This document shows positions 1 to 12,155 of a DNA stretch of 64,000 bases, piece by piece. Below the pieces are notes generated by a model, which did no database searches, was not told the origin of the DNA, and worked only from the letters and a program-made list of their open reading frames with translations. Origin of the DNA: Dirofilaria immitis (Eukaryota > Nematoda > Chromadorea > Rhabditida > Onchocercidae); assembly GCA_024305405.1 (NCBI GenBank), contig JAKNDB010000088.1, positions 1,568,001-1,632,000 of the forward strand. Reading direction: 5' to 3'. Each line of letters starts with the position of its first letter. The first letter of the stretch is position 1. The translations under genes were made by a program, and so were the position numbers.

Positions 1-210
1 CGATTATTTGTTACAATTGCTTAATGATTCGGATTTTTTGACGAGAACGAAATGATATTTGTTGTCCTAAATTTTTCAAAATTTTATAATTATTCCATTA
101 TCTTTTTCAATTATAAGAAGATATTTGGTTGTTGATGGAAATAATCAATAAATTATCATATTCAAGATTCATTCTTATTCATCTGCCTCTTATCATCTGT
201 ATTTTTCCAG

Positions 211-1963
211 TATCATCCAGATGCAGTCAACAAATCAAGAGATGTTAATATGCAAGGGACGATTTATCTGGAAATCAAAGATGCATATGAAGTATTGAAA
301 GATAAGAAAAACGACAAGATTATGATTTGGGACTTACGAATACGTTCACATTTCATCCGACATACGGGAAACACAGTGAAACTACGGGTCAAAGCTTTAA
401 AAATGTGATTCATCAAATGTTAGTTTTACATCTATGATTAGTTTTATTTATAATTTTTTGATGCTATTTTATGGAATATTAATAACTATTATAGTTTCTT
501 TAATAAATTCGATAACCTATTAATGCAAATTTTATCTAATTAAAGTAATTTGACAAAGGTTACTATGAATCTCTGATATGAGGGAATTGGAAAAAAAAAC
601 GAAAAGCAATGGATTTTTATATTTTATATTAGGGATGAAAAATTTCAAAAAATATAAATCTATAATTCATTTATTTTTTGATAATCAATAAATATCATTA
701 ACATGAAATTTGATAATAATAATAATTGCTTTCTAAAGATTATTTCACATATTAAATCTGAAATATCAATTATTCTCCGTACTACATTTGAAATAATTTC
801 ATTGTGAAAAAATTTTTTACAAATATATTTTTATTATAATGCTTAATTTATGATATTATTTGCCAGTGTATTCTTATAAAAGACTGTATATTGTGATGCT
901 ATATATTATAGTTAAAATTTCATAAAGTATAATTAATATCAGGAAGACATAGATGATTTATGAAAATCTTATTTTATTAAATAAATATATATCCGTAACT
1001 TACTTTTTTCAGTTTTAGCTAACATTTCAATGAGATTAGATTTTTAGTTTTATGCAAGAACACCACAATATGATAATGATATTTGGTACGAATGGTATAG
1101 GAAACGACGTATGAATCAAATGGAAGCACGTTGGATTCGAAAGTGAATTATTTTTATATAATTTAGATGTACAGTTTCATTAGTAAAAAGTTTCATTTTA
1201 AGTTTATGATGAGAGCTATGTGAAAGATAAAATGTTAGAACACTAGAATAGAATCATTTTTGAATTAATAATTATTGAATTTTTATTTCTTTTCTCATAT
1301 TTTATATTCGGAAGAAGTTATGATGTTAATAAATTTTGGAATGATTTAAAAAGTTTTCCATTGTTGTAGGAAAAAATAGGCTCTATTTGGGAGTAATAGG
1401 TAAACATTTTCATCAATTTGAAAATGATTTTATGTTTCAGAAATACCGAAGATTATTGGCTGGGAACCGTAATGGTTGTTTTCGTGGCATCTTTTGTATT
1501 TTCGATGATTATACGTATACGGAGTGAACAGTAAGTTTTTCTTTGAAATTTTTGAAAAACTATTTTAAATATCAGAACAGAATGAACAGACAAAAGAGTA
1601 GACAAAATTTTTTAGATTTTTGGAGCTTTTAATATATAATCAATGAATGATTAGGTTTTAATATTTTTCGCAACATTTAGGATATCATATAAGAAAAATC
1701 TAGGATCTGATATCCTAAATAATCCTAATCATTCATTGATTTTTTTCCTTGCAAATTTTTTATTTGAAATGATTTAACTTACTACAAATTAGAAAATATG
1801 CTTGAAATTTATTGAAATCTGAGGAAATTTTTAAATTTTCAGTCGTCAACGAAAAGAATGGATTGGAAATTTGGCACGAAAAAATAATACACAAGAAACT
1901 GATGATAAAAATTTGAAGCGATATCCTGGAACAGTTCAAAAGAGAATAGTGTGGCTGCAATAG
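211..1963 (+). CDS. J-domain protein with C-terminal membrane segment (5' end outside window)
   Basis: Four exons read as 211-404, 1048-1142, 1441-1530 and 1843-1963 (TAG), all with GT-AG borders. The first visible exon opens with YHPD, the HPD motif by which J-domain co-chaperones stimulate Hsp70 ATPase, followed by the typical helix III/IV stretch IKDAYEVLKD. Helix I and II must lie upstream of the window. Exon 2 carries a basic, aromatic stretch (YEWYRKRR) and exon 3 one hydrophobic segment (GTVMVVFVASFVFSMII), so the protein is probably anchored in a membrane with a short basic tail. The layout resembles DNAJC4-type proteins, but I do not assign an orthologue. The frame breaks in the A run at 307-311: one more A restores the expected basic KKRQDYDL after the J-domain. 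The next gene has the same layout and may be a tandem paralogue. J-domain identity is firm; exon joins are inferred. Confidence 0.75.
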
Positions 1964-4209
1964 AAAGAAAAGAAAAAATTACTAAACCATAGAAAAGGGA
2001 AGCTAACGAATCGTTAGAGCAATTTTTTTTTCTGAATGTTTTTATTAGTATACTAATGTAATAGTATAGTTTGTATATATATATTAGCATGTTATTGTAC
2101 TCTTAAAGTTTTTTCTACTCTATTTAATTTACTTTCTAGAGAATGTACTGTTTTAGAAAATGACTACTGTATATTTAGTTTATTGATGTATTTTGATCTT
2201 CGGGTTTTATTTTTTATTAAAAAATCTTTTTCCTCTTCTTCTAGGAATTTGTATATTGCTGAAATAAGTAGCTATACCAGAAAATTTAATCATTATGATC
2301 GATCGTTTAAGAATAAATTTGCAAAATTATTCATCTTTCTATTTTTTTTCTTGTATTTTTCTGAATATCCCTCAGTTTCTGCATTTTTCACAATATCCTA
2401 CGGTTTTTTTGTCCTTCTGAATGCTTCCGTTTGTAATGCAATGAAATTTTGAATTTTTCATAATCTATAAAAATATATTAGATAGTATATACTCGTAGTT
2501 AAAATTATTCGAAAGATTCTGAACGATGCTAGCATTAATTAGCTTAGTTTGAATATGATTATCGTAATTGTAGAAGTTCGACATGAGAATATTTATTTTT
2601 AAATGAAAACATAGGATTTAAATTTTATTTCTTTTACTTTATAATTAGTTGATGATAAATTAAGGAATTTTAACAATAATATCACAATGCTAAAATAATA
2701 TTTAAATTTTAGTTTGATTTTATAACCTCATTTTATAATTTTTTCACTTTATGAAGAATATAGTTTCCATACATTTTAATTAGGAAATCCCAATAATTTT
2801 ATTATTTCGATTTATCAAAAATGTTTGCATCTGATTCCGGATATTTATTTAAATAGTAATTTAAGATGATGATGGAAATGAAACAATCAAGAATTAATTG
2901 ATTAATTAGAAAGTGACTAGAAATTTGGTTTAATTTTAAAAATTCAATAGAATTTTTGATATGCTAACCTTTTTTTCTTTTTTTCGACATTTGAGAATTC
3001 GTTTATACTGGTAATCTTATTATTATATTATATTTTTATGACAATTTTGAATTTGAACGGTTTTTTTCCGGCAATTTTGCTATCATTCTGTTCAACAATA
3101 TGTGATATTTTATTGCCTCTATAAAATGATTTAATTTCCATCATTAAATGAAATATTTTCAGGTTAATTTGTATAAATTGCCTTTTAAATAAATTTTATT
3201 GTTCGTTTTGATCTTTTAATTATTTATTGATAATTTTCATAATTTATTACTAAATCATAATAAACACACATTTTTTTTTTTTTTTTTACTATACCTTTAA
3301 CATATCTTGATTTTATACGTTTTTTTTTCTGATATTTCTTACTTTAAGATAACAAATATGTTCATTTATTACTAATTCTAATTGTTTTATAAAATTCATT
3401 CCTATAATCTTTCTGTATTTTTGAATTTTTTTAAATTTTTAATTATTTCTAATAAAATATCATTAGATTATATGGAAATTTTAATAAAATTTTTTCAATT
3501 AGTAAATTTCAAATTTTATTTTTTAAATCTTTTTTTTTGAAGAACATCTTTATTTTTAAATTTTCTTACTTCAATTATCTTATTTTTTTTTCTTTTCAAC
3601 TAAATTTCTGATTGCAGTTTCTTCAAGATGGCTTAATTTAGCATAATGATGAAAATATAAATAGAAAGGATCAATCCTAATTTTGTATTTTTATATATTC
3701 CAACTGAAAGTATATCTCTTTGATTCCGATCGTCGAAATGGGGTAAAATTTAAATCCATTAACAGAGATCTATGAGAGGTCAAGTCTGATACTAGTAAAT
3801 ACGGTAATTCTAGCTCTCAAAGTATATATTGTCATTGCTGCGATTAAAAAGTTCATAGTTGAATTTGAATTTTAGAACCTACTAATCTATCCGTTGTATG
3901 AGAACTGGGCTCTTTACGTTACATTAATTGATTGATTTCGTATGATGGCTAGCAAAGCTTATCTTGAAAATTGTTTTTTTTTTTATTATTCTTGCTACAA
4001 TTATCTTATGAATAATTATGATGATTAACTTTAATCAATTTTCTTTTTTTTTGAAAATTTCATAATCATAAATTATTTATATTTTTAAAATGCATAAATA
4101 TTACGCTTAATTTCTCATTTTTTTTTCTTTTCTTAGATTTCATCTCATGTATATATCAAAAATGGATTATGAATGACGAATAAAAGAAAGGATTTATTTG
4201 AACAATCGA
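1964..4209. other. AT-rich intergenic region, no gene seen
   Basis: This stretch between the two J-domain genes is dominated by poly-T and poly-A runs, including a run of 18 T near 3271. Short open frames exist but show no codon bias, no family motif and no credible splice context. A few moderately GC-richer bases around 3720-3960 have no recognisable content. Confidence 0.6.
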
Positions 4210-6048
4210 ATGTTTCAATTCATTTTTGCAATGTATTCTGGATACCGATTGATTCTCTTAAAACGAATCCTTCATTCATCTAATCGATTCATGCGACAAG
4301 CAATTAATTATCAAAAATTATTACGATATATTGGGTGTTAGTCGTAATGCAACACAACAAGAAATCAAAAATGCCTTCTATATGTTATCGAAAAAGTTAG
4401 AAAAATTTTCAAATAAATTTATATAAATTATAATAATTTATATTGATAATCGATTTATTAATAATTTTATCAATGAATTAAATGATTCGGATGTGATATC
4501 ATGATATCGTTGCATGTGTTTAATACTTATCATTAAATATTAATATGAATTAAATGTTGTATTATGATACATACATAGTATATTTACTATTTCTTATAAA
4601 ACTATAAGCAAGTAATAATTTCATTTCCATATCTATGATAAGTTGATATTATGATATTAGATTTTGAAGATTAGGTAAATTTGATATGAAAAAGTTATCG
4701 CAAAAATTTGTATATCATCTGATTTCAGTATCATCCGGATATTACTGGAAGCGCTGCTGAAAGTGCTCTTACGGAACGTTTTATTGCAATTAAGGAAGCG
4801 TATGATGTGCTTAAAGATGTAGAGAGTCGAAATGAATATGATGCATATCAAGCACAAACAAGTCACGATTACGGTCGACAAAATTACAATAGACAAAGCG
4901 CGGGATATACGTCATATGGTAGTTGGCGAAGTAATCGTTTTACCGGTAGCAATACCTATCGTACCAGTTGGCGATATGATGATGCTCATTTGAAGAGGGT
5001 TTGAAATTTTAAACTAGATTTAAACATTATTATAGTTTTTGATATCATTATTACGGTATTAAGACATTTTTAATATCATCAATAATCATCTTTACCGAAG
5101 AATATTGATGGAGAAATTTAGAGCAAAAGGGAAAGTAAAACACTTTAAGATCAATTAAGAGAATTTTTAAATAATTTAAATGAAGGATTTTAAGAAGTAA
5201 AGATTGGATAAACATGTTTTACTTGCTTATGTTTTTTCTTTCATTTTTTTAGATTTTAATCTATTCTTTTTTGTTTTGTAGGTTTTCGAAGAGTTACAAC
5301 GTCGTGCTGACGAATATGAAAAAGCTCAGAAAGAACGGGATGACAGATTTTGGGAAAAATTCTACCAGGCTGAGCGGGAACGATATAAACGGCGTCAACA
5401 AATGCCACCGAGGCCTAGTGTTAAACTTGCAATCGATAGGTATCATCATTTGCTTGCTATTTTATCTATAAAATGCAACCATTAATCTATTCTGGACGTC
5501 TTACTTGAGGATTCAAGCGAGATAGTTTTGGATTCGATTTTCTTAATCATTTTCAGAAATTTCATTTCAAGTATGTTTGATACATTGTCATATCAATAAT
5601 TCAACAAGAAGTTCTGATAATTTCGATGATTTTTGAATTTTTGAGAATAAACGGGGACTATTCTCATCCTATATACCTTTATATATCTAATTAAGATTTA
5701 CATATCTCAATTAAGATTTTTCTTTCAGTTGGCTTAGTGGACCATTACTTCCATATTTGCCTTACTTAAGTGCTGTTCTGATTATTTATATGATTGGATT
5801 CTTCATTCTTTCACTGTACAACATTGTTATGGGCAAGTAAGTTCTTTTTTCAGTTTCGTAAATTTCTAAATGCTTTTAAAGCGTTTAAAATCTAAAAGAA
5901 TGAGATGATAATGATTGATTACATACTTTTAAGGAAAATACCCGATGGTATAACTGAAGACTGTCAGCCACCAACAAATCTTAATGAAGCGAAAATTGAG
6001 GAATGTGAATTCGATGCGAAGAATTTGAAATATGACCAATCATACTAA
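4210..6048 (+). CDS. J-domain protein with single transmembrane segment
   Basis: Exons read as 4210-4395, 4729-4998, 5282-5439, 5729-5836 and 5934-6048 (TAA). Exon 1 encodes a basic, hydrophobic leader (ATG at 4210) that could be a mitochondrial presequence or signal anchor, then J-domain helix I/II (YYDILGVSRNATQQEIKNAF). Exon 2 opens with YHPD and continues with FIAIKEAYDVLKD, completing a canonical J-domain of about 65 residues. A Tyr/Ser/Arg/Asn-rich linker and a charged coiled-coil-like stretch (EYEKAQKERDDRFWEKF) follow. Exon 4 holds one membrane helix (YLSAVLIIYMIGFFILSLY); the C-terminus is short and acidic. The leader and the J-domain lie in different frames at the A run 4313-4317, where one A too many fits best, and the first exon-exon join would need one more A at 4391-4395. 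Alternatively the true start lies upstream. Role: Hsp70 recruitment at a membrane; compartment unknown. Confidence 0.75.
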
Positions 6049-7527
6049 TATTATAATTAGAATACATCTTTCAAAGGTTTCAATTTCAAATTTAAGATTT
6101 TTCTATGACAGCTATTATTTTTGTACAAATCTCAAGTTATTATTAATACAGTAAAATGGGAATTAATTCAAGATTTACTCAAAAATAACAAGAAAATAAT
6201 ATTGTTTTCCTTATAAATATCATTTTTTTGCCAACAATAAATATAGCTACTTAGTAACATTCTTATTTTTTCGAATTTTGAATTATTGAAAATATTTTTA
6301 ATAATTTTTAAAATTTCTTTTTGATTATTTTAGATATTCGATCGGAATATATCAGTTCAGAAATATTTGACTGTACGGCAATATGTTCAATTCAGAAGAA
6401 AGAAAAAGAGAAAAAGAATTATATTCTCATTTCACTTGTATGATTCAAAAAAAAAAAGATTCAATTTTTATTAAATATTCTTCTTTATAATCCAAAAAAG
6501 TTTGTATTCTATTAAATTATATGCTCCTCGCAATTATCAAACTGTTGTTATCTATAAATAATTTTATTTTTAGCAATTTCAAATATGGGCAATTAAATAT
6601 GATAAGATTCATTGTTTCATCTAGAAATTTTCAAATCAAAATTTAACTATCAAATACTTTTTATAGATTTAAGATTTTGAAATGTATATTTTTCTTGAAT
6701 TATTGTTGGGCCAAAAAAATGAAAGAATTAAACGATTTTAGCATTCGGATTAATTCAATAATCTACATATTAATAACTGAAATCATGATATTATGTATAA
6801 GTTATCGTATTTTTCGTATTGTATCATATACATTTACGTATCTTACATACATAAGTAACGTAATTCACGCGAAATTCCACGCCTCAAATGTCTTATATGT
6901 CGAGGTTTAAGACAGCGCTACTAATCTTGCAAGAATGAATTTTTGCGCTACTTCATTTAAGATTGAATCTCATAACGATTATGAATTACGGTGGTCAATT
7001 ATGCATAGCAGACTAGCCTGGTTTATGTTGCGAAGGCGGGCGAGCTAGTGAAGACGAGATCGAGAGTGGGATGTTGCGGTGAGGCAGGTGTATTAATGAA
7101 ATTATTTGGGTATAAGGTGAATATGAGAGAATAATGATGATATTAAGGATGGAAATAAAGATTATTATTGAAATTTTCATAGAAAACATATGAAAATAAT
7201 ATGATAGAATAATATATAGCATACTCATAATGTATTTGCTCACATATATTCACTGGAAAATAAAGCATTAATTCGGGAATGATCGGACGATGCAACTAAA
7301 TGTTATTCTTCATTTTATTTATTTTTTGTTGAGAATTATTTATGAGAAAATTAAATTTGATGAATTCGTGATCCGATATTAATTGATCAATCAATTAATG
7401 TTAGTTAATTTAGCAGTTGATCAATTAAATGCAAATAATTGATGTCTTTGATTATTCTTTGTTCGCTTGATTCATTTAGTTCACGAATTATTATTGATTA
7501 ATAAATGTTAATATTTTTAGGAATATA
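6049..7527. other. Intergenic region with a small GC-rich island
   Basis: No gene is supported. The stretch is AT-rich except for about 6860-7100, and mainly 7010-7090, where a G-rich plus strand (GCGAAGGCGGGCGAGC and following purine-rich bases) stands out against the roughly 25% GC background. I could not fold this into a tRNA, 5S rRNA or spliced-leader RNA by eye. The first ATG after it is the UBA2 start. Confidence 0.5.
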
Positions 7528-10500
7528 ATGACCTGGCAGAACAAACAATTTTTAGAAGTTTTACAATGTCCTATATTGGTTGTTGGAGTTGGTGGTATCG
7601 GTTGCGAATTATTAAAAATTTAGCCTTAACCGGTTTTTCCAACATCGAAATTGTAACTTTTGCATTTTTATGATAGCAAAGTTTTTATCCATATCTTTTT
7701 CATATCATTGGATTGATTTAAATTATTATCAGATATTGAGGTATTTAGATTGAAACTGATGAATTTCTAGACATATGTTTATCACATGATTAGGCAGAAT
7801 AAATGATATGTTTATTAAGTTAGGATAGTTTATCTAAATTTTCGGAAATTTATCGAAATTTTTATTTAGTTGTTCTAAACATTTCGAAATATGATAAACA
7901 TAAGAGTTGAATGATTTTTTTATTTTCCATGAATTGTATATTGTATTAACTACTGTAAAACTATCATTATCATTTTCAGATTGATTTGGATACAATTGAT
8001 GTAAGCAATTTGAATCGGCAATTCTTGTTTCGCCGTGAACATGTTGGTAAACCGAAAGCAATTATTGCCGCGGAAGCAGTTCGATCATTTGCTCCTAATG
8101 TAAGGATTGTGTGTCATCATGATTCGGTGCTAAAGTATGTTATTTATTTTCAAGAAGTATTTCTTAAATATGAAATCTATTATTTATACTATTCAGCGAT
8201 AGTTACATTTAGTAATCCATATAATTGTAAGAACAATTTAATGGCATAATCTGTTTTAAAAAATTTTATATACAGTTCTTTTCGCAGTACCAAATGTTTC
8301 GTAATTTTAAGGAATTTGTATTTGTTTGCGCAAAATTCAAAAATCCATATGATGTTTAGTTATCTATTATCATCATTCGCTGTCAGAATATATTATCTGT
8401 TTTAAAGCAGTATTTTTCTAGACATAACCATCGCTATGTAATCTAAATAGTAAACTGTAAGAATAATTTAACAGTGTTATCTGTTTTAAAAATTCTCGCA
8501 AATATCTGGCAATGCCGATTTATACTGTTTGTCAAAAATATTTGGTCTCAGAAATTCGTATAATGCTCTTTCCATGGTTTCAGGGAAGAATATGGTGTTG
8601 ACTTTTTCAAAAATTCACAGTGGTTCTTAGTGCACTGGACAACATAGGTATGTAAAATTATGACACTTAAAAGTTTCAAAAGAATTTAGAAATTTTTTCC
8701 TGCCTTGAAACAGTAATTTACATTTAACCCATTTGTTATTAAAAATAATTTTTTTTTTTAAACTTTTGTAATTTTTCTTGTTTCAGCTGCACGAAATCAC
8801 ATCAATCGCCTTTGCTTAGCAGCTCGAGTACCTTTAATTGAAAGTGGTTCTTCCGGTTATTTGGGACATGCAAGTTTACATTTTATGTTTATTTTATATA
8901 TTCATGAATATAATAATTAAGCTTCGTTTATTCTGAAATATTGTGGCATGAAAAATTGATTGAGATTGCTTTAATTCAGGTGCGCCTAATAATTCGTGAT
9001 TACACTGAATGTTATGAATGTAATCCAAAGACAGTGCAGAAAACATATCCTGGATGTACAATTCGTAACACACCATCGGAGCATATTCACTGCATTGTTT
9101 GGGCAAAACATCTTTTAAGTTCGCTTTTCCTCATTATTGAATAATTGATGTTGGTAATAGTTATATAGAAGTCTAAACGGCATAGAATAGTTTTTTTTTC
9201 TTTTTTTCATATTTGAATCACTGCATGATTATGCGTGATTTTAAGAATGATATTAAATAAAATATTAGATGAAATAAAACAATGAGTAAACTTCGTTTTC
9301 AGTCAACTTTTCGGTGAGCCGGATGATGAAGATGAAGTATCTCCAGATTTCACGGATGAAGAAAATTTAGAAGGTCAGAGCACAAATAATAATGATAGGA
9401 AGAATGGAAATTCCGCTCTTAATACAGGAGGGAAAATTGATGATGGTCCATTGATGCATGATAATGGTGGGCTTTTGAACAGAATCAATACGCGAAAATG
9501 GGCTGCTGAAAACGACTATGATCCAAAATCCTTTTCAGAAAAGTTTGTTTTAAAATAATTTCCTTAGCGACTTATGTGCTTGGTAGCGCGTCAAATTTTT
9601 GTGAGGCTTATTTGCCAGTTAAATAACAAATATTCGAATTTCTGTTTCATATTTCGATTATAATTGCGAACGTTGCAAAATATTTTTGAGGCTAATTTCC
9701 ATTTTCTATGTGATTTTAAGTCATATTTCAGTTCTTTCACGATGATATCAATTACCTTTTGAGTATGACAAATTTGTGGAAACAAAGAAGGAAACCATTT
9801 CCATTAGACTGGGATAATCTTCCGAATGAAAGTGAGTTTTAGTAGTAGCGCAAATATATTCCACAATTTCAAGTAGGCTGCATTTAGTTCTTATAGAAGG
9901 AATTAAAAATAGAAATGTAGTCGATTATTTCATAATGCAGAATCCATGGTTTTCTATTAATTATTTCAAAACGCGAAAATTCAAATTTTCGAATATAATT
10001 AAAGTGGGAAACTCGGAAAAATACAGAGAAGTACGCTACTTTCGAGAATTAGTGTAAGTTATTATTTTATAATTTAGAAATTTCATGCTGCACATATATT
10101 TAGATGCTAGTTCAAGCAATAACGAACCAGATGCGGAATTGTGGACAGTCATGCAATGTAACATCGAATTTGAAAAAGCAGTTTCTATATTATGCAAGCG
10201 AGTTAAGGATGGATCAGTGTTATCATGGGATAAGGTTATCTTCATTTCTTCTTTCCTTAAAATATATTGGAAAAAAGGCAGTTCTCTTTTTTTGTTTGTT
10301 AAATATGGTTATTCAGATTGTTTTCAATTTGTTTAAAAATGAAGCTCAGTACCAAATTTTGAGTTATACATATCTCTTTTTTTTAGGATGATGATCCAGC
10401 AATGCGTTTTGTAGCCGCGTGTGCTAATCTTCGTGCTCATATCTTCAGCATTCCTTTAAAAACGCTTTTCGATATAAAATGCAAGTTTTTAAAGAGAATT

Positions 10501-12155
10501 TTAGCTGATTTTGTTCTTGAAACTGTAGCAGGACTTTAATTTATATGTTAGTAAAGCTATTTAATAAAGTAAGTGAATAAGTTGGTGTATGTATTTTCGT
10601 TTAATCCGGAATAATTTCTAGAACTATTGGAATAATCATTTATCTACTTTGAAAAGGCGTTGAAAATTCGATCACTCTTGAAATTGACCTAGTGATAGGA
10701 GAAATGAAGTTCGGAGTATTCCATATGAAATTCTTGAAATCAAATCAATCATTTTATTTTATAGCGATGGCGGGCAATATTATACCTGCTATTGCTACTA
10801 CAAATGCTATAGTAGCGGGAATGATTGTTACTGAAGCACTAAAAGTTGTTTTCGGTACGAGAGACAAACTGCGAAATGTTAGTTTTTATTTGCTGTCGTG
10901 AAAATATAGCTTCACTAGATTCATTTTTTTCGAGCATCTTGACTTAGTTGGTTCATCTACCAATAAAAAAAAATCTCCATATTGCTAGATAATAATTTTG
11001 TTGTATATTACCAGTGAGGGTACATTCTAGACAAGCAAAGGGCTCGAAATTTATAAAAATAAAATATTGGTGTCTAGGTGTTAGGATTCATTATATTTGT
11101 AAAACTAGGAATTTTTATTGTTTATGCTTGATGAAAGTAGGTAAATTCCTTTTTTCAGATTTTTATAAAGCCAAAGCCAAATCCACGTGGCAAAATTTTG
11201 ATTGAGGAAGTGCCTTCTAAACCTAATCAACATTGTTATGTTTGTTCGGAACGACGAGAAATAACGCTGAAATTGAATGTTAAATTGACTACTGTTCATT
11301 CATTGGAAAATAAGTTTTTGAAGGAATTTTGCATATGGTGGCACCTGATGTTATGATTTCTTTAAGTGGAAATATCGTAATTTCAAGTGAAGAAGGTGAA
11401 ACTAAAGGTGAATATTAATTTTGCTTGTTTGTAAATAGCAATTTTTTCTTTCCTTTTCAAATCAATATTCAAAATCATCTGGAACGCTTTCTACAAACTT
11501 GCCAGTACATATCATATGAAAATAAAAAAACAATTATTTCGGCATCATTTATATTAGAATCTTATTATCTTCGTCGTCTAAAGCTTCTTCATTAGGTCAG
11601 TTATATCTTATTATGTGTTATTAGAATGCTACAATTTTGAAGACTCATACAAATGAATTTTTTTCAACCGTTTTTAGCTACTAGTGAACGAATTCTGGAA
11701 AAAGTTGGCGTTATTCATGGTTGCATCTTAGAGTGCGATGATTTTTGCAAAGGCTGGAACTTCGGATTCGTATCGAACACAGTAACGAACTGAAGTCTGA
11801 TGAATTTGTGATAGCAATGGATACTGATGCCGTTGCAATAAATGGTTAATTTGCTTTGCATTTTGTTTAAATCTGATGAAATTTGACAAGTTCCTCAATT
11901 CTCAGATATTTTAATAAATGTTTTGAAATGACGCCAAAACTTTTTAGTGGTTTGTTTTAGTAAAGAAAAAGTTTCTTTAGTCAAGAACGCGAAAAGTTTA
12001 TCTGTCGGGCACAGTTTCTTTTTTTTTTTCGAATATAAATTGATTTTTTTACAGGACAAGAAGATGGGAAACAAGGGCATAAAATAAAACGGCCATTATC
12101 TGATGCAATTGATGAATGTTCGCCGACAAAAATTCGAAAAATGATGGCGAAATAA
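7528..12155 (+). CDS. uba-2: SUMO-activating enzyme subunit 2 (UBA2/SAE2)
   Basis: UBA2 pairs with AOS1 as the SUMO E1: it adenylates the SUMO C-terminus, then carries SUMO as a thioester before transfer to UBC9. Thirteen exons (7528-7652, 7980-8134, 8584-8647, 8787-8869, 8980-9118, 9303-9542, 9732-9831, 10104-10234, 10387-10480, 10765-10877, 11159-11407, 11678-11844, 12055-12155) give about 588 residues, normal for the family. In order: the nucleotide-binding glycine loop [10 protein letters not shown], the [16 protein letters not shown] block, the catalytic cysteine in [11 protein letters not shown], zinc ligands CYEC and later [21 protein letters not shown], the ubiquitin-like domain (MVAPDV, SSEEGET) and a basic, nuclear-signal-like C-terminus. 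At least five exons lose frame by one base in an A or T run (near 7614, 8610, 9113, 11320, 11735; a sixth probable at the exon end 9542). The start follows a TTTTTAG acceptor, suggesting trans-splicing. Confidence 0.93.
8870..8979 (+). other. uba-2: GC-AG intron in uba-2
   Basis: Family conservation (GYLG, one residue, then V) fixes the exon end at GGACAT. The intron then begins GCAAGT, the strong consensus of GC-AG introns, and ends TTCAG before GTGCGC. A GT at the next possible position (AAGTTT) would put the following exon out of frame. Confidence 0.8.
10481..10764 (+). other. uba-2: Second GC-AG intron in uba-2
   Basis: The conserved stretch [19 protein letters not shown] is interrupted after the first base of the serine codon. 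The intron starts GCAAGT and ends TATAG, and joining the exons restores the conserved residues exactly. Confidence 0.85.

Noticed and set aside
2183..2452. 89-codon plus-strand frame after the first J-domain gene
   Set aside because: Low-complexity Phe/Ser-rich sequence from T runs, no homology and no splice context.
6860..7100. tRNA, 5S rRNA or spliced-leader RNA in the GC island
   Set aside because: I could not place a cloverleaf, A/B boxes or an SL-like donor and Sm site by eye.
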